This document shows positions 18,265 through 27,360 of a stretch of DNA of 64,000 bases, piece by piece. Numbering within the stretch: position 1 is the stretch's first letter; every line of letters begins with the position of its first letter. The notes under the pieces were generated by a model. That model saw only the letters and a list, made by a program, of their open reading frames with translations, had not been told where the DNA came from and made no database searches. This stretch comes from JADJPO01 sp963724535 (GTDB lineage Bacteria > Actinomycetota > Actinomycetes > Actinomycetales > Kineosporiaceae): positions 1 to 64,000 of the forward strand of contig CAVRVD010000019.1 in assembly GCA_963724535.1 (NCBI GenBank). Reading direction: 5' to 3'. A program made the position numbers and the translations under genes.

Positions 18265-18462
18265 GTGGCCGATCGAACCGAACAGGTCCTGCGTGAGCTG
18301 GAGCGCCTACCCAGGGGCGATGGCAGTCCCCGGCTGGCGGCGCTGCGGGTCGCGATCCTGTTCGAGGACGCACTCGGCGTGGTGCTGACCGACGCCGACC
18401 TCGACGACCCCACCCTGACGGCCGACCCGGCAGCGTTCCTCAGCGCCCGGAGCGCGTTCTGA
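18265..18462 (+). CDS. Small acidic protein in the ACP operon, possibly a degenerate carrier protein
   Basis: The product has 65 residues from GTG 18265 (a TTG at 18256 would overlap the acpS stop and add three). The sequence ALRVAILFEDALGVVLTDADL followed by a short helix resembles the last half of an acyl carrier protein, but the DS attachment motif is absent. It could be an adaptor or regulator of the enzyme encoded next, since its TGA overlaps the amidotransferase ATG (TGATG). I do not recognise a named family. Position and overlaps support that it is translated. Confidence 0.65.
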   Translation: MADRTEQVLRELERLPRGDGSPRLAALRVAILFEDALGVVLTDADLDDPTLTADPAAFLSARSAF

Positions 18463-20477
18463 TGTGTGGCATCTGCGGGGTCGTGACCGACGTCGGCCCA
18501 CCGGACCTCGATCTCCTCACCCGGATGACCGCGCGCCTCGGGCACCGCGGTCCGGACGGACACGGGTACTTCCGCGACCGCCATTGCGCGCTCGGCCACA
18601 CCAGACTCGCGATCGTCGACGTCGCAGGCGGCAGCCAGCCGATGGGCACCGAGGACGGCGACATCTGGGTGACGTTCAACGGCGAGATCTTCAACCATGT
18701 CGAGCTGCGCACCGAGCTGCAGCGCCACGGTCATGTGTTCCGCACCCGCTCAGACACCGAGGTGGTCCTGCGGGCGTGGCAGCAGTGGGGCAAGGGCTGC
18801 TTCACCCGGTTCAACGGCCAGTGGGCGCTGGCGCTGTGGCATCGGCGGCAGCGGGTGTTGGTCCTGTCCCGCGACCGGATGGGTGTGCGACCGCTCTACT
18901 ACACCCGTCACGGTCGGCGGTTCCTGTTCGCTTCCGAGATCAAGGCGCTCTTCGTCGACCCCGACGTGCAGCGCACCGTCGACCCGGTGGGCCTGGGCCA
19001 GGTCTTCACCTACTGGGCGCCCTTGGCGCCGCGCACCGTCTTCGGCGGGATCGAGCAGCTGGAGCCCGGGCATGTCGCCGTGCTGGATGCCCGGGGGTTG
19101 CGGACCGAGCCCTACTGGGCGATCACCTTTCCCGATCGGGCCGACGAGCCGCAGCAGGACATCGAGACGAACACCTGCGCGCTGCGCGAGCGTCTGGTCA
19201 CCTCGATCCGGCTGCGCTTCCAGCGCAGCGACGTTCCCGTCGGCGCGTATGTCTCCGGCGGAATCGACTCGGCCGTGACCGCTTCGGTGATCGCCCAGTA
19301 CACCGACGTTCCGTTGGACACGTTCTCGCTGAGGTTCTCCGATCCGGCCTACGACGAGGGCCGGTACCAGGCGGAGATGGTGCGCACACTGGGCAGCCGG
19401 CACCACGACATCGTGGTCTCGCCCTCGGACATCGCCGAGGTGTTTCCCGACGTCATCCGGCACACCGAGACACCGGTCCTGAGAGCTGCGCCGGCGCCCC
19501 TGTTCCTGCTGTCCAAACGGGTGGCCGAGGCCGGGATCAAGGTCGTGGTGACGGGCGAGGGTGCCGACGAGATCCTCGCCGGTTACGACCTCTTCCGGGA
19601 GGCGCGGGTTCGGCAGTTCTGGGCGCGCGAGCCCGGCTCGGCCAGGCGGAGCGAGGTCGCCGAGCTGCTCTACCCCTGGATGTCGCGATCTCCTGGTGCG
19701 GCCCCGGCCTTCGCCCGCAGCTTCTTCGGACGCCACCTCGACGAGGCCGATCCGGCGTTCTCGCACCGTCCCCGCTGGGACTCCACAGCGGTCCTCCAGC
19801 GCCTGTTCACCGACGAGATGCAGATCGCCGCGCACCCGTCGGAACCGCTCGACGCCGTCCGCGCCATGCCACCCGGCAGCAGCGCCTGGGATCCGCTGAG
19901 CCGCGCTCAGTGGTTGGAGATGACCACCCTGCTGGCCGGGTACATCCTGGCCTCGCAGGGGGACCGGATGATGATGGCCCACGGCGTCGAGGGCCGCTTC
20001 CCGTTCCTGGACAGGGACGTCATCGAGACGGCCAACGCCCTGCCCGCATGGCAGAAGCTGTTCGGGCTCGAGGAGAAGCACATCCTCAAGCGAGCGTTCG
20101 CCGACCTGGTTCCGCCGGACATCCTTAACCGCCCCAAGCAGCCCTATCGGGCTCCGGACGCAGCGAGCTTCACAGTTGCCGGCCGGCCGGAGTGGTTCGA
20201 CGAGGTCACCTCCGAGCGTGCCGTGCGGCAGGCCGGGGTCTTCGATCCGGCGCTGGTGCGCGCCGTGCTGGCGAAGAGCTCCCGGGCGCGCGGCGAGTGG
20301 ATGGGCCACACCGACAACATGCGCGTGTTGGCCATCGTCTCCACCCAGCTTCTGCATCACATCTTCATCGCCGGTGACGGCGGCGGCGAGCCGGCCCTGA
20401 CGGGCAGGGCGTCCGTCGCCGTCGATCTGGTTGGCGACGACCGCGTTCTCGAGGAGGTAGACAGATCATGGTGTTGA
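18462..20477 (+). CDS. Glutamine-hydrolysing asparagine-synthase-family amidotransferase (AsnB-like)
   Basis: The protein has 671 residues, full length for AsnB. The N-terminal glutaminase has catalytic Cys2 (MCGICG), the ammonia-channel start LGHRGPDG (27-34) and FNGEIFNH (72-79). The synthetase half has the ATP pyrophosphatase loop SGGIDS at 265-270 and the EGADEILAGYDLF and GVEGRFPFLD segments. AsnB proteins activate a carboxylate as an acyl-adenylate and amidate it with glutamine nitrogen. In an operon with ACP, ligase and AcpS, I infer that the substrate is a pathway intermediate, possibly ACP-bound, rather than aspartate. The ATG overlaps the previous stop by one base, and the end overlaps the next gene by ten. 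Confidence 0.85.
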   Translation: MCGICGVVTDVGPPDLDLLTRMTARLGHRGPDGHGYFRDRHCALGHTRLAIVDVAGGSQPMGTEDGDIWVTFNGEIFNHVELRTELQRHGHVFRTRSDTEVVLRAWQQWGKGCFTRFNGQWALALWHRRQRVLVLSRDRMGVRPLYYTRHGRRFLFASEIKALFVDPDVQRTVDPVGLGQVFTYWAPLAPRTVFGGIEQLEPGHVAVLDARGLRTEPYWAITFPDRADEPQQDIETNTCALRERLVTSIRLRFQRSDVPVGAYVSGGIDSAVTASVIAQYTDVPLDTFSLRFSDPAYDEGRYQAEMVRTLGSRHHDIVVSPSDIAEVFPDVIRHTETPVLRAAPAPLFLLSKRVAEAGIKVVVTGEGADEILAGYDLFREARVRQFWAREPGSARRSEVAELLYPWMSRSPGAAPAFARSFFGRHLDEADPAFSHRPRWDSTAVLQRLFTDEMQIAAHPSEPLDAVRAMPPGSSAWDPLSRAQWLEMTTLLAGYILASQGDRMMMAHGVEGRFPFLDRDVIETANALPAWQKLFGLEEKHILKRAFADLVPPDILNRPKQPYRAPDAASFTVAGRPEWFDEVTSERAVRQAGVFDPALVRAVLAKSSRARGEWMGHTDNMRVLAIVSTQLLHHIFIAGDGGGEPALTGRASVAVDLVGDDRVLEEVDRSWC

Positions 20478-21466
20478 GGACCGCGCCCTACGGACCCGCC
20501 AGCCTGCGGATCGACCCGGACCGGGAGACCAGCCGGATCGCTGCATCGCTGAGCGACATGCTGACCCGCACCCGGCGCCGGGGGCTGGTCATCGCCCTGT
20601 CCGGTGGCATCGACTCCAGCGTGGTGGCGGCGCTGTGCGTGGCCGCCGTCGGGCCTGACCGGGTCTTCGGGCTGCATCTGCCGGAGCGAGAGTCCTCCCC
20701 GGAGAGCCTCGAGCTGAGTCGCCAGCTGGCCGACTCCCTCGGCATCGACTCCCAGACCGAGGAGATCACCGAGCTACTGCAGGCGGCGGGCTGCTATCGA
20801 CGCCGGGACGACGCGATCCGCCTCGTGTGCCCGGAGTACGGCACCGGGTGGCGGTCGAAGATCGTGCTACCCGGCGCCGCGGACTCGGCGGCTCTACCGG
20901 TGTACTCCGTTGTGGTCTCCTCGCCCGTGGGCATCCAGACCAAACACCGCCTCACGCGAGAGGCCTACCTCGGTGTCGTCGCGGCGACGAACTTCAAGCA
21001 GCGAGTGCGCGCGATGCTCGCCTACCACCACGCCGACCGGCTCCACTACCTGGTGGCCGGGACCCCGAACCGGCTCGAGTACGACCAGGGTTTCTTCGTC
21101 AAGCTCGGCGACGGCGCAGCGGACGTCAAACCGATCGCCCACCTGTACAAGTCGCAGGTGTACGCGCTGGCCGAGCATCTGAACGTGCCGGAGAGCATCC
21201 GGTCACGCCCGTCGACCACCGACACCTACTCGCTGCCGCAGTCCCAGGAGGAGTTCTACTTCTCCCTGCCCCACGAGCGGATGGACCTGTGTCTGTTCGG
21301 GAAGAACCACGCCGTCCCGGTTCCCGAGATCGCTGCCGCGACGGGACTGACCCATGAGCAGGTCGACCGGGTCTTCCACGACATCGACGCCAAGCGCAGG
21401 GCCACCCGGCACCTGCACGCCCCTGCGGCGCTGGTCGAGGAAGTCCCGGAGGTCGGCGGGTGGTGA
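20468..21466 (+). CDS. NAD synthase-family N-type ATP pyrophosphatase (NadE-like)
   Basis: The protein has 332 residues. It shows the adenylation loop ALSGGIDSS (43-51), a PERESSPESLE segment, the NFKQRVRAMLAYHHAD helix (NadE dimer-type), GTPNRLEYDQGFFVKLGDGAADVKP (in two adjoining segments) and the KSQVYALAEHLNVP helix. Family enzymes adenylate a carboxylate and replace AMP with ammonia. Canonical NadE makes NAD from deamido-NAD. Here an insertion around GWRSKIVLPGAADS and the operon context suggest another acceptor. It has no glutaminase domain, so ammonia may come from the preceding amidotransferase. Housekeeping NAD synthesis in the host cannot be excluded. Confidence 0.8.
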   Translation: MVLRTAPYGPASLRIDPDRETSRIAASLSDMLTRTRRRGLVIALSGGIDSSVVAALCVAAVGPDRVFGLHLPERESSPESLELSRQLADSLGIDSQTEEITELLQAAGCYRRRDDAIRLVCPEYGTGWRSKIVLPGAADSAALPVYSVVVSSPVGIQTKHRLTREAYLGVVAATNFKQRVRAMLAYHHADRLHYLVAGTPNRLEYDQGFFVKLGDGAADVKPIAHLYKSQVYALAEHLNVPESIRSRPSTTDTYSLPQSQEEFYFSLPHERMDLCLFGKNHAVPVPEIAAATGLTHEQVDRVFHDIDAKRRATRHLHAPAALVEEVPEVGGW

Positions 21467-22287
21467 GTCGACTTCGTCAGGGCCAGCGCAGCGGCCACCA
21501 CGAACAGGGCCCTGACCCGGCAGGGAGCGCGGAGCCCGAGGGGGCCGGGCCCTTCGGCTGCGCCTGCGAGGGCGCCGGCGTGCTCGAGACCTTGCGCGAG
21601 GACGTCGATCGCTACGTGGTCGCCTTCGAGCGCGACGGTCGGCCACGAGCGACCGCCTGGCCGCGCCTGGCCCTCTCACCACGCCTCTGGGCCGCGGTGA
21701 ACCACCGTCTGGCGCACTACACGCTGACCCAGGTGCGGTGGCGGGTCCTGCGCGGCGTGCTCGCGGCGCTGTGTTTCCTCGGCCAACGGCTCGTTCGCAA
21801 CGCGACCGGGATCCAGATCGACCCCTGCGCGCACATCGGTCCCGGCCTGTTCTTCCCCCACGAGGGCTTCATCGTGATCGGCCCGGTGAGGATCGGACGG
21901 CACGCCACCATCTGTCAGGGTGCGACCCTGGGCCGCGGCGAGGGGGAGGTCGAGCCGGGCACCCGTGACACACCGGTCCTCGGGGACCGGGTCTGGGTGG
22001 GACCGGGCGCTGTAGTCGCCGGCGGGCTCGACATCGGATCGGACGCCGCAGTGGGCGCCAACAGTGTTGTGCTGCGGGACGTGCCGGCGTGCGGGGTCGT
22101 GCTCGGGGTGCCGGCTCGGGTGATCTCCTACGCGGGCAGCTTCACGAAGGTGCACTACCGCGACAGCGCGGTGGACGGCGCCCGGTCCGCGGCGATGGCG
22201 ACGGCCAGGGCCCTCGCGGCGAACGGTGGCGCCGCGCGGCAGGCGCCGGGACGCGGTGTGACGCCCCCGCGCGATGGACGCTCATGA
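21460..22287 (+). CDS. Serine O-acetyltransferase-like left-handed beta-helix acyltransferase
   Basis: The protein has 275 residues. After a poorly conserved N-terminus of about 40 residues comes a CysE-like helical domain (LETLREDVDRYVV). Hexapeptide repeats follow from about residue 115 (GIQIDPCAHIGPGLFF, HEGFIVIGPVRIGRHATI, then VLGDRVWVGPGAVVAGG and VGANSVVLRDVP). CysE enzymes acetylate serine hydroxyls with acetyl-CoA. As the last gene of the operon it may O-acetylate or O-acylate the product instead. The start is GTG 21460 or 21463, both overlapping the NadE-like stop. The C-terminal 45 residues are Ala/Arg-rich and outside the usual family length. Confidence 0.8.
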   Translation: MVSRLRQGQRSGHHEQGPDPAGSAEPEGAGPFGCACEGAGVLETLREDVDRYVVAFERDGRPRATAWPRLALSPRLWAAVNHRLAHYTLTQVRWRVLRGVLAALCFLGQRLVRNATGIQIDPCAHIGPGLFFPHEGFIVIGPVRIGRHATICQGATLGRGEGEVEPGTRDTPVLGDRVWVGPGAVVAGGLDIGSDAAVGANSVVLRDVPACGVVLGVPARVISYAGSFTKVHYRDSAVDGARSAAMATARALAANGGAARQAPGRGVTPPRDGRS

Positions 22288-22382
22288 GAACCTCCTCATG
22301 AATGCCCTTACGTCATCCGGGTGCATCGGGTAAGACGGAAAGCCTCGAAGCCATCGTCCCTCCCCCGCCGAGGCAGGTCACC

Positions 22383-24530
22383 ATGGAGCTCTCCCGCCGT
22401 GTCTTCGTCAGACTCGCCTCCGCGGGCACGCTCGCGGCGTATGCCGCTGCCCGCTCCGGCCCGATCGCCCTCGCCGCCATCCCGGGCGGGACCCTCGACC
22501 CCGCCGCCGTCCCGAAGTTCGCCGTGCCGCTGCTGATCCCGCCGGCCATGCCCGGCCGGGACATCGCCGCCCTCGCCGACGGCTCCCGCGTCGACACCTA
22601 CGAGATCTCGGTGCGCCAGATCGAGCAACAGATGCTGCCCGGCGGCTGGCCCACGACCACAGTGTGGGCGTTCGGTCCGTTGCGACCAGACGGCAGCACC
22701 GACCAGCACCACGCACCGAGCCACACCATCGAGGCGCAGCAGGGGCGGCCGGTGCGGATCACCTGGGTCAACGCCCTGGTCGACAGCCAGGGCCGGTTCC
22801 TGCCGCACCTGCTGCCGGTCGATCCCAGCCTGCACTGGGCGAACCCGCTCCGCCGGCCCGGCCACGGCGAGGCCCGGACCGACACCCGCCCGGACCTGAC
22901 CGGGCTGACCTACGTGCCGCCGAGCGCGTTCACCGACCCCAGCGCGCAGTACACCGCCTACGACGGTCCGGTGCCCTGGGTGACCCACCTGCACGGCGCC
23001 ATGGGGCTCGGCGACGAGAGTGACGGCTACCCCGAGGCGTGGTACCTGCCACCGGCGACCAACCTGCCGAGCGGGATCTCGGCGAACGGCAGGTGGCGGG
23101 ACTTCTTCGTCGCCAGGTTCGCCGCGAAGTACGGCGTGAAAACCGTTGCGGGACAGCAGCTCTCACACTATCCCAACGACAACCGTGCCTCCACGCTGTG
23201 GTTCCACGACCACACCCTCGGCATGACCCGGCTGAACGTGTACGCCGGGCCGGCCGGGTTCTTCCTGCTGCGTGAGGGAAAGGACGGCGCCCAGCGAATC
23301 CGGGACACCAGGCGGGGCCAGGGCACGGCCGTCCTACCCGGACCGGCGCCGGCGCAAGGGGATGCGTCCGGAACGCGCTACTACGAGATCCCGCTGGCGA
23401 TCCAGGACCGCTCGTTCACCGCCGACGGATCGTTGTTCTACCCCGACTCCCGAGCGTTCTTCGACGAGACCGGTGAGCCGTACTACCCCGCCTCCGACGT
23501 CGCACCGATCTGGACCCCGGAGTTCTTCGGCAACACCATCATCGTCAACGGCCGGACCTGGCCCTACCTGGAGACCGAGCAGCGCCGCTACCGGTTCCGG
23601 GTGCTCAACGGCTGCAACTCGCGGGCGCTGATCCTCGACCTCTCCGCCGTGCCCGGCGTCGATGTCTGGCAGATCGGCAACGACGGCGGTTTCCTGCCGG
23701 CCCCGTTCCACGTGACCGGGGGCGCCGACAACCGGGTGCTGCTCGGTCCGGCAGAGCGTGCCGACCTGATCGTGGACTTCACCCGAGTGCCGCTGGGCGA
23801 GCACGTGCTGCGCAACGTCGGCCCCGACGACCCCTTCGGCGGCGGCGACATCGGCGTCGACTTCGACCCCGCCGACCCCGACGGCACCGGTCAGGTCATG
23901 CAGTTCCGCGTCGTCCCGATCGTCGGGGTGGACAACACCACTCCCCCGGAGAACCTGTCGCTGCCGAAGCTCAAGAAGCTGCCCAAGGCCCGGTCGACGC
24001 GTCGGCTGGCCCTCATCGAGCAGATGTCCACCACCGCCGAGGACGCCCCGGTCGCGGCCCTGCTCGGCACGGTGACCGGCGACCCGACGTCTGCCGCAGG
24101 GGCCACGGCCAGCTCCGGGGAGTGGATGGACGCCGTCACCGAGAACCCGGCCACCGGGGCCAGTGAGGTCTGGGAGATCTACAACCTGACTGCGGACGCC
24201 CACCCGATCCACCTGCACGAGGTGGCCTTCACGGTGCTGGGCCGGCAGGACATCACGGTGGGCGAGGCCCCGCCCGCACGCGACGACGGCCACCTGGCGA
24301 TGACCGGGGCGATCAGGGTCGCCCCGGGCTCGGTGGCGATGCCGCCCGAGTCCGGCGAGGAAGGCCGCAAGGACACGGTGCTCGCCTACCCGGGCCAGGT
24401 CACCCGGCTGCACGCGCACTTCCGGACGGCGGGCCGCTTCGTCTGGCACTGTCACGTCCTCGAGCACGAGGACAACGAGATGATGCGTCCGCTGCAGGTC
24501 GGTCGGCCGGAGCCGGGCCAGCCGTCCTGA
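22383..24530 (+). CDS. Tat-exported multicopper oxidase (CotA/bilirubin-oxidase-like)
   Basis: The protein has 715 residues. It begins with a twin-arginine signal (LSRRVFVRLASAG), so it should be exported folded. All copper sites are present: THLHGA, WFHDHTLGMT, HPIHLHEVAF and the final HCHVLEHEDNEMM with the type-1 Cys. Such laccase-like enzymes oxidise phenols, bilirubin or metal ions and reduce oxygen to water. I chose the ATG at 22383 because it gives a clean Tat signal; the upstream in-frame ATG at 22302 adds 27 residues without one. It is 95 bases downstream of the acyl-carrier operon, with no clear terminator between, so its link to that operon is open. A Pro/Gly-rich insertion follows the second copper motif. 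Confidence 0.9.
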   Translation: MELSRRVFVRLASAGTLAAYAAARSGPIALAAIPGGTLDPAAVPKFAVPLLIPPAMPGRDIAALADGSRVDTYEISVRQIEQQMLPGGWPTTTVWAFGPLRPDGSTDQHHAPSHTIEAQQGRPVRITWVNALVDSQGRFLPHLLPVDPSLHWANPLRRPGHGEARTDTRPDLTGLTYVPPSAFTDPSAQYTAYDGPVPWVTHLHGAMGLGDESDGYPEAWYLPPATNLPSGISANGRWRDFFVARFAAKYGVKTVAGQQLSHYPNDNRASTLWFHDHTLGMTRLNVYAGPAGFFLLREGKDGAQRIRDTRRGQGTAVLPGPAPAQGDASGTRYYEIPLAIQDRSFTADGSLFYPDSRAFFDETGEPYYPASDVAPIWTPEFFGNTIIVNGRTWPYLETEQRRYRFRVLNGCNSRALILDLSAVPGVDVWQIGNDGGFLPAPFHVTGGADNRVLLGPAERADLIVDFTRVPLGEHVLRNVGPDDPFGGGDIGVDFDPADPDGTGQVMQFRVVPIVGVDNTTPPENLSLPKLKKLPKARSTRRLALIEQMSTTAEDAPVAALLGTVTGDPTSAAGATASSGEWMDAVTENPATGASEVWEIYNLTADAHPIHLHEVAFTVLGRQDITVGEAPPARDDGHLAMTGAIRVAPGSVAMPPESGEEGRKDTVLAYPGQVTRLHAHFRTAGRFVWHCHVLEHEDNEMMRPLQVGRPEPGQPS

Positions 24531-24712
24531 CCGCCCACGGCTCACTCCACCCGCCGGGTTCGTGGTGTCCGTGCCCGGGGTCGGCTGCGGTGGGGCGGTC
24601 CGCTCATCCCGCGGCGATGGGCGATACAGACCGGCGGTGGGGTGATGCCATAGCCCCAGCGGGCCGAACCTGTGAGCATCGAGGATGGCGTGACCAGCTC
24701 CCTGGAGAGGCC

Positions 24713-25476
24713 GTGCAGACCACACCGATCGCAGATGCCACCGACCCGGTCCGCGACGGGGGACCGCGCTACCTTGGCCGACCGCTGCCGCGCCCGGAGG
24801 AGGAGCTGGTCGACCAGGGTCTTGCCTTCGACGTCGAGACCCTGATGTCCCGGCGCCGCATGCTCGGACTGGGCGCGACCGCGCTGGGGCTCGCCGCCTG
24901 CGGTGGCGAGGACCCCGGGACCGCCGCGTCGTCGTCTCCCTCGTCGTCCACGGGGAATGCCGTGTCCGCCGCCGCGATCCCCGAGGAGACCGCAGGCCCC
25001 TATCCCGGGGACGGTTCGAACGGACCGGACGTGCTCGAGCAGAGCGGCGTCGTGCTACCTACGCGGGGTGCAGGTCACCGACGCCTCCGGACGGGTCACC
25101 TTCACCAGCATCGTTCCCGCCTGCTACCCCGGCCGCTGGCCGCACATCCACTTCGAGGTCTATCCCGACCCTGCGAGCATCGCCGATGCCGAGGCCGCGA
25201 TCGCCACCTCCCAGGTCGCCCTGCCCCAGAACGTCTGCGAGACCGTCTACGCCCAGCCGGGATACGAGCGGTCGGTGGCCAACCTCTCCCGGCTCAGCCT
25301 GCCAGACCGACATGGTGTTCCGCGACGACGGCGGGGCGAGCCAGCTGGCCACCGTGGACGGCGATGTCCGCGCCGGCTACACCGTGCGGTTGTCCGTGGG
25401 TGTGGACACCACGACGGCGCCGAGCGCGGCCGGCCCGGGCGGCGACGGGCGACCGGTGGGTTCGCCGCCGGCATGA
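24713..25476 (+). pseudogene. Intradiol ring-cleavage dioxygenase (secreted type), deleted and frameshifted
   Basis: The start (GTG 24713, GGAGAGG before it) is intact and gives a Tat-lipoprotein-like leader: MSRRRMLGLG then LGLAACGG. The text reads as far as AAIPEETAGPYPGDGSNGPDVLEQ. Near 25055 the sequence jumps into another frame at YLRGVQVTDASGRVTFTS, which normally comes 50-60 residues later. The missing piece includes the jelly-roll strands with the first iron ligand (Tyr). The RWPHIHFEVY ligand motif survives. Near 25300 a second frameshift leads into TDMVFRDDGG and the C-terminus, ending at 25476. One internal deletion and two frame breaks mean that it cannot be active. Confidence 0.85.
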
Positions 25477-25492
25477 ACGGCCGTCCGGGGTC

Positions 25493-26761
25493 CTACACCT
25501 CGTGCTCGGCGAGCTCGCGGAAGTCGTCGGGGACTCCGCCCGCACGGGACAGGACGGCGGGCAGGTAGCCCACGGCGTCCCGGCCGAACCGGCTGCGGAC
25601 AGCGTCCATGCTCGCCTCGACCGCCCAGCGCGCCACCCCGGTCGGTGACCCCTCCCGCCGAGGGTCCTCAGGCGCCAGGGCGAGCTCGAGCTGCACGACC
25701 TGCTGGACCACGAGGTTCGACACCGAGATCCCCAGCAGGCTGATGTCCGGAAGAGCGCCACCGGCCTCGGTGTTGTCGCTGATCGCCTGCCAGGCCAGCT
25801 GTTCGGCGACCTCGGTCAGGGTGAGCGTGGTGGCGATCGGCGCGGTCAGGGTGAGTGAGCGGGTCACCGAGCGCATCGCGGCGAACCGGACGCGGACGGT
25901 CACGGTGCGCCCGGCCCGGTCCTTGGCCCGCAACCGGACGGCGACCCGCTCGGCGAGATGTCCCAGGACGGCGCGCACCAGCACCGGGGCCGGCTCCCGC
26001 CGTCCGAGCGCCGACTGGGCACCGACCGACCGGGCCCGGGTCGAGGTGACCACCCGGCGCGGGTCCTCGTCGTGGGACAGAGCGCTGAGGCGGGCCCCGA
26101 CCGCCTGTCCGAGAACGCCTTGCAGTGCACAGGGTGAGGAGCGGGCGAGGTCGCCGATGGTCCGGATCCCCTCGGCGGCCAGCCGGTTCTCGGTGACCGG
26201 GCCGACCCCCCACATCAGTGCGACCGGCAACGGGTCGAGGAAGTCGCGCTCCTGGCCGGGCTCGATGACCACGAGCCCGTCCGGCTTGGCCACCTGGGAG
26301 GCCACCTTGGCCAGGTGCTTGGTCCGGGCGGCGCCGATCGAGATCGGCAGCCCGACCTCGTCACGCACCCGGTCGCGCACCATCATCGCGATGGTGGTCG
26401 GCGGCCCGAACAGCTGCGTCGACCCGGAGACGTCGAGGAACGCCTCGTCGATGGAGATCCGCTGCACCGACGGGGTGATATCGGCCAGGATACCCATCAC
26501 CGTGTCGGCGATCTGCTGGTAGCGGTGGAAGTGGCCACGCACGAAGGTGATCGACGGGCACAGCTCATGAGCCCGCCGTCCGGACATGCCGCCGCTCACC
26601 CCGAAGGCCTTGGCCTCGTACGAGGCGGCCAGCACCACCCCGCCTCGGTCGCTGCCGCCCACGGCGATCGGGCGGCCGCGCAGGGCGGGGTCCAGCAGCT
26701 GCTCGACCGAGGCGTAGAAGGCGTCGAGGTCGGCATGCAGGATCGTGGGCCCGCCGGCCAT
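25493..26761 (-). CDS. dinB: DNA polymerase IV (Y-family translesion polymerase)
   Basis: The protein has 422 residues. It bypasses damaged bases without proofreading. The catalytic carboxylates lie in ILHADLDAFYASVEQ (palm motif 1) and ISIDEAFLDVS. The helix-hairpin-helix DNA-contact segment LMWGVGPVTENRLAAEGI and a little-finger domain follow. The usual beta-clamp peptide at the extreme C-terminus is not obvious in the last residues (REL then AEHEV), so clamp binding may use a different site. The ATG at 26761 gives the standard start. Actinobacteria often have two dinB copies. No LexA box was recognised upstream. Confidence 0.9.
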   Translation of the reverse strand: MAGGPTILHADLDAFYASVEQLLDPALRGRPIAVGGSDRGGVVLAASYEAKAFGVSGGMSGRRAHELCPSITFVRGHFHRYQQIADTVMGILADITPSVQRISIDEAFLDVSGSTQLFGPPTTIAMMVRDRVRDEVGLPISIGAARTKHLAKVASQVAKPDGLVVIEPGQERDFLDPLPVALMWGVGPVTENRLAAEGIRTIGDLARSSPCALQGVLGQAVGARLSALSHDEDPRRVVTSTRARSVGAQSALGRREPAPVLVRAVLGHLAERVAVRLRAKDRAGRTVTVRVRFAAMRSVTRSLTLTAPIATTLTLTEVAEQLAWQAISDNTEAGGALPDISLLGISVSNLVVQQVVQLELALAPEDPRREGSPTGVARWAVEASMDAVRSRFGRDAVGYLPAVLSRAGGVPDDFRELAEHEV

Positions 26762-26850
26762 CTGACCAGTCTAGTCGAACAAGTGTTCGACGCACCAGGC
26801 CTCGGGTCCCAGAGAGCAGCCGTCGGGCGCCTCCCGTGGAAGACCTCGGC

Positions 26851-26906
26851 GCGCCCGGTACTGACCGGGGCGCCCGGTACTGACCGGGGCGCCCGGGGCG
26901 CCCGGG
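26851..26906. repeat. 19-bp tandem repeat (two copies) plus 9-bp repeat
   Basis: GCGCCCGGTACTGACCGGG occurs twice head to tail (26851-26869, 26870-26888) and is followed by GCGCCCGGG twice. The unit is partly self-complementary. It lies just beyond the stop of the minus-strand dodecin gene. A related 19-bp pair lies at 28020-28057, past the end of thpR. Confidence 0.85.
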
Positions 26907-26940
26907 GCGACGACACTGCCCCGGGCGCCGAGGGCGGGAA

Positions 26941-27144
26941 TCAGTCGGCCCGCTCCACGAGAATCGAGACCCGGACGTGGGCCCGCCACTCGGACAGCGA
27001 CTCACCCCGCAGTCCGACGGACAGTACGTCGACGGCCTTGATGTCCCGCAGCGTCTTGTTCGCCTCGGCGACGGCGTCCTGCACCGCGGCGTCCGAGCTC
27101 TCGGACGAGCTCCCCACCAGTTCGATGATCTTGGTGACTGACAT
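26941..27144 (-). CDS. Dodecin, flavin-binding storage protein
   Basis: The subunit has 67 residues, the usual dodecin size. Twelve copies form a hollow shell that binds riboflavin, FMN or CoA. The start MSVTKIIELVGSS, the central helix (AAVQDAVAEANKTLRDI) and the final beta hairpin (EWRAHVRVSILVE) are the family pattern. The ATG at 27144 follows GAAGGGTGG. It is a single-gene unit, divergent from thpR. The 19-bp repeat past its end may be its terminator. Confidence 0.9.
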   Translation of the reverse strand: MSVTKIIELVGSSSESSDAAVQDAVAEANKTLRDIKAVDVLSVGLRGESLSEWRAHVRVSILVERAD

Positions 27145-27360
27145 GTTGAACCACCCTTCTCCTACACGACCCAGCCGGAACACGTCCTGCCGAAACGTCG
27201 CGACGGGTGGCCGGCGCGTTCCGACGAATGGCCCGCCGGCGTCGTCTCCAATGCCGCTTGTGGCGCGTCCCACGCTAGTCGGATGCATCTCACGATCAGT
27301 AGGGACGTTCGGGCTCGGCGGCGCTGGCCCGCAGCCCGTGGCACTGGCAGCGTGTGCGCC

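Noticed and set aside
22302..22382. Upstream ATG for the multicopper oxidase
   Set aside because: It places 27 residues before the Tat motif and has no better ribosome binding site.
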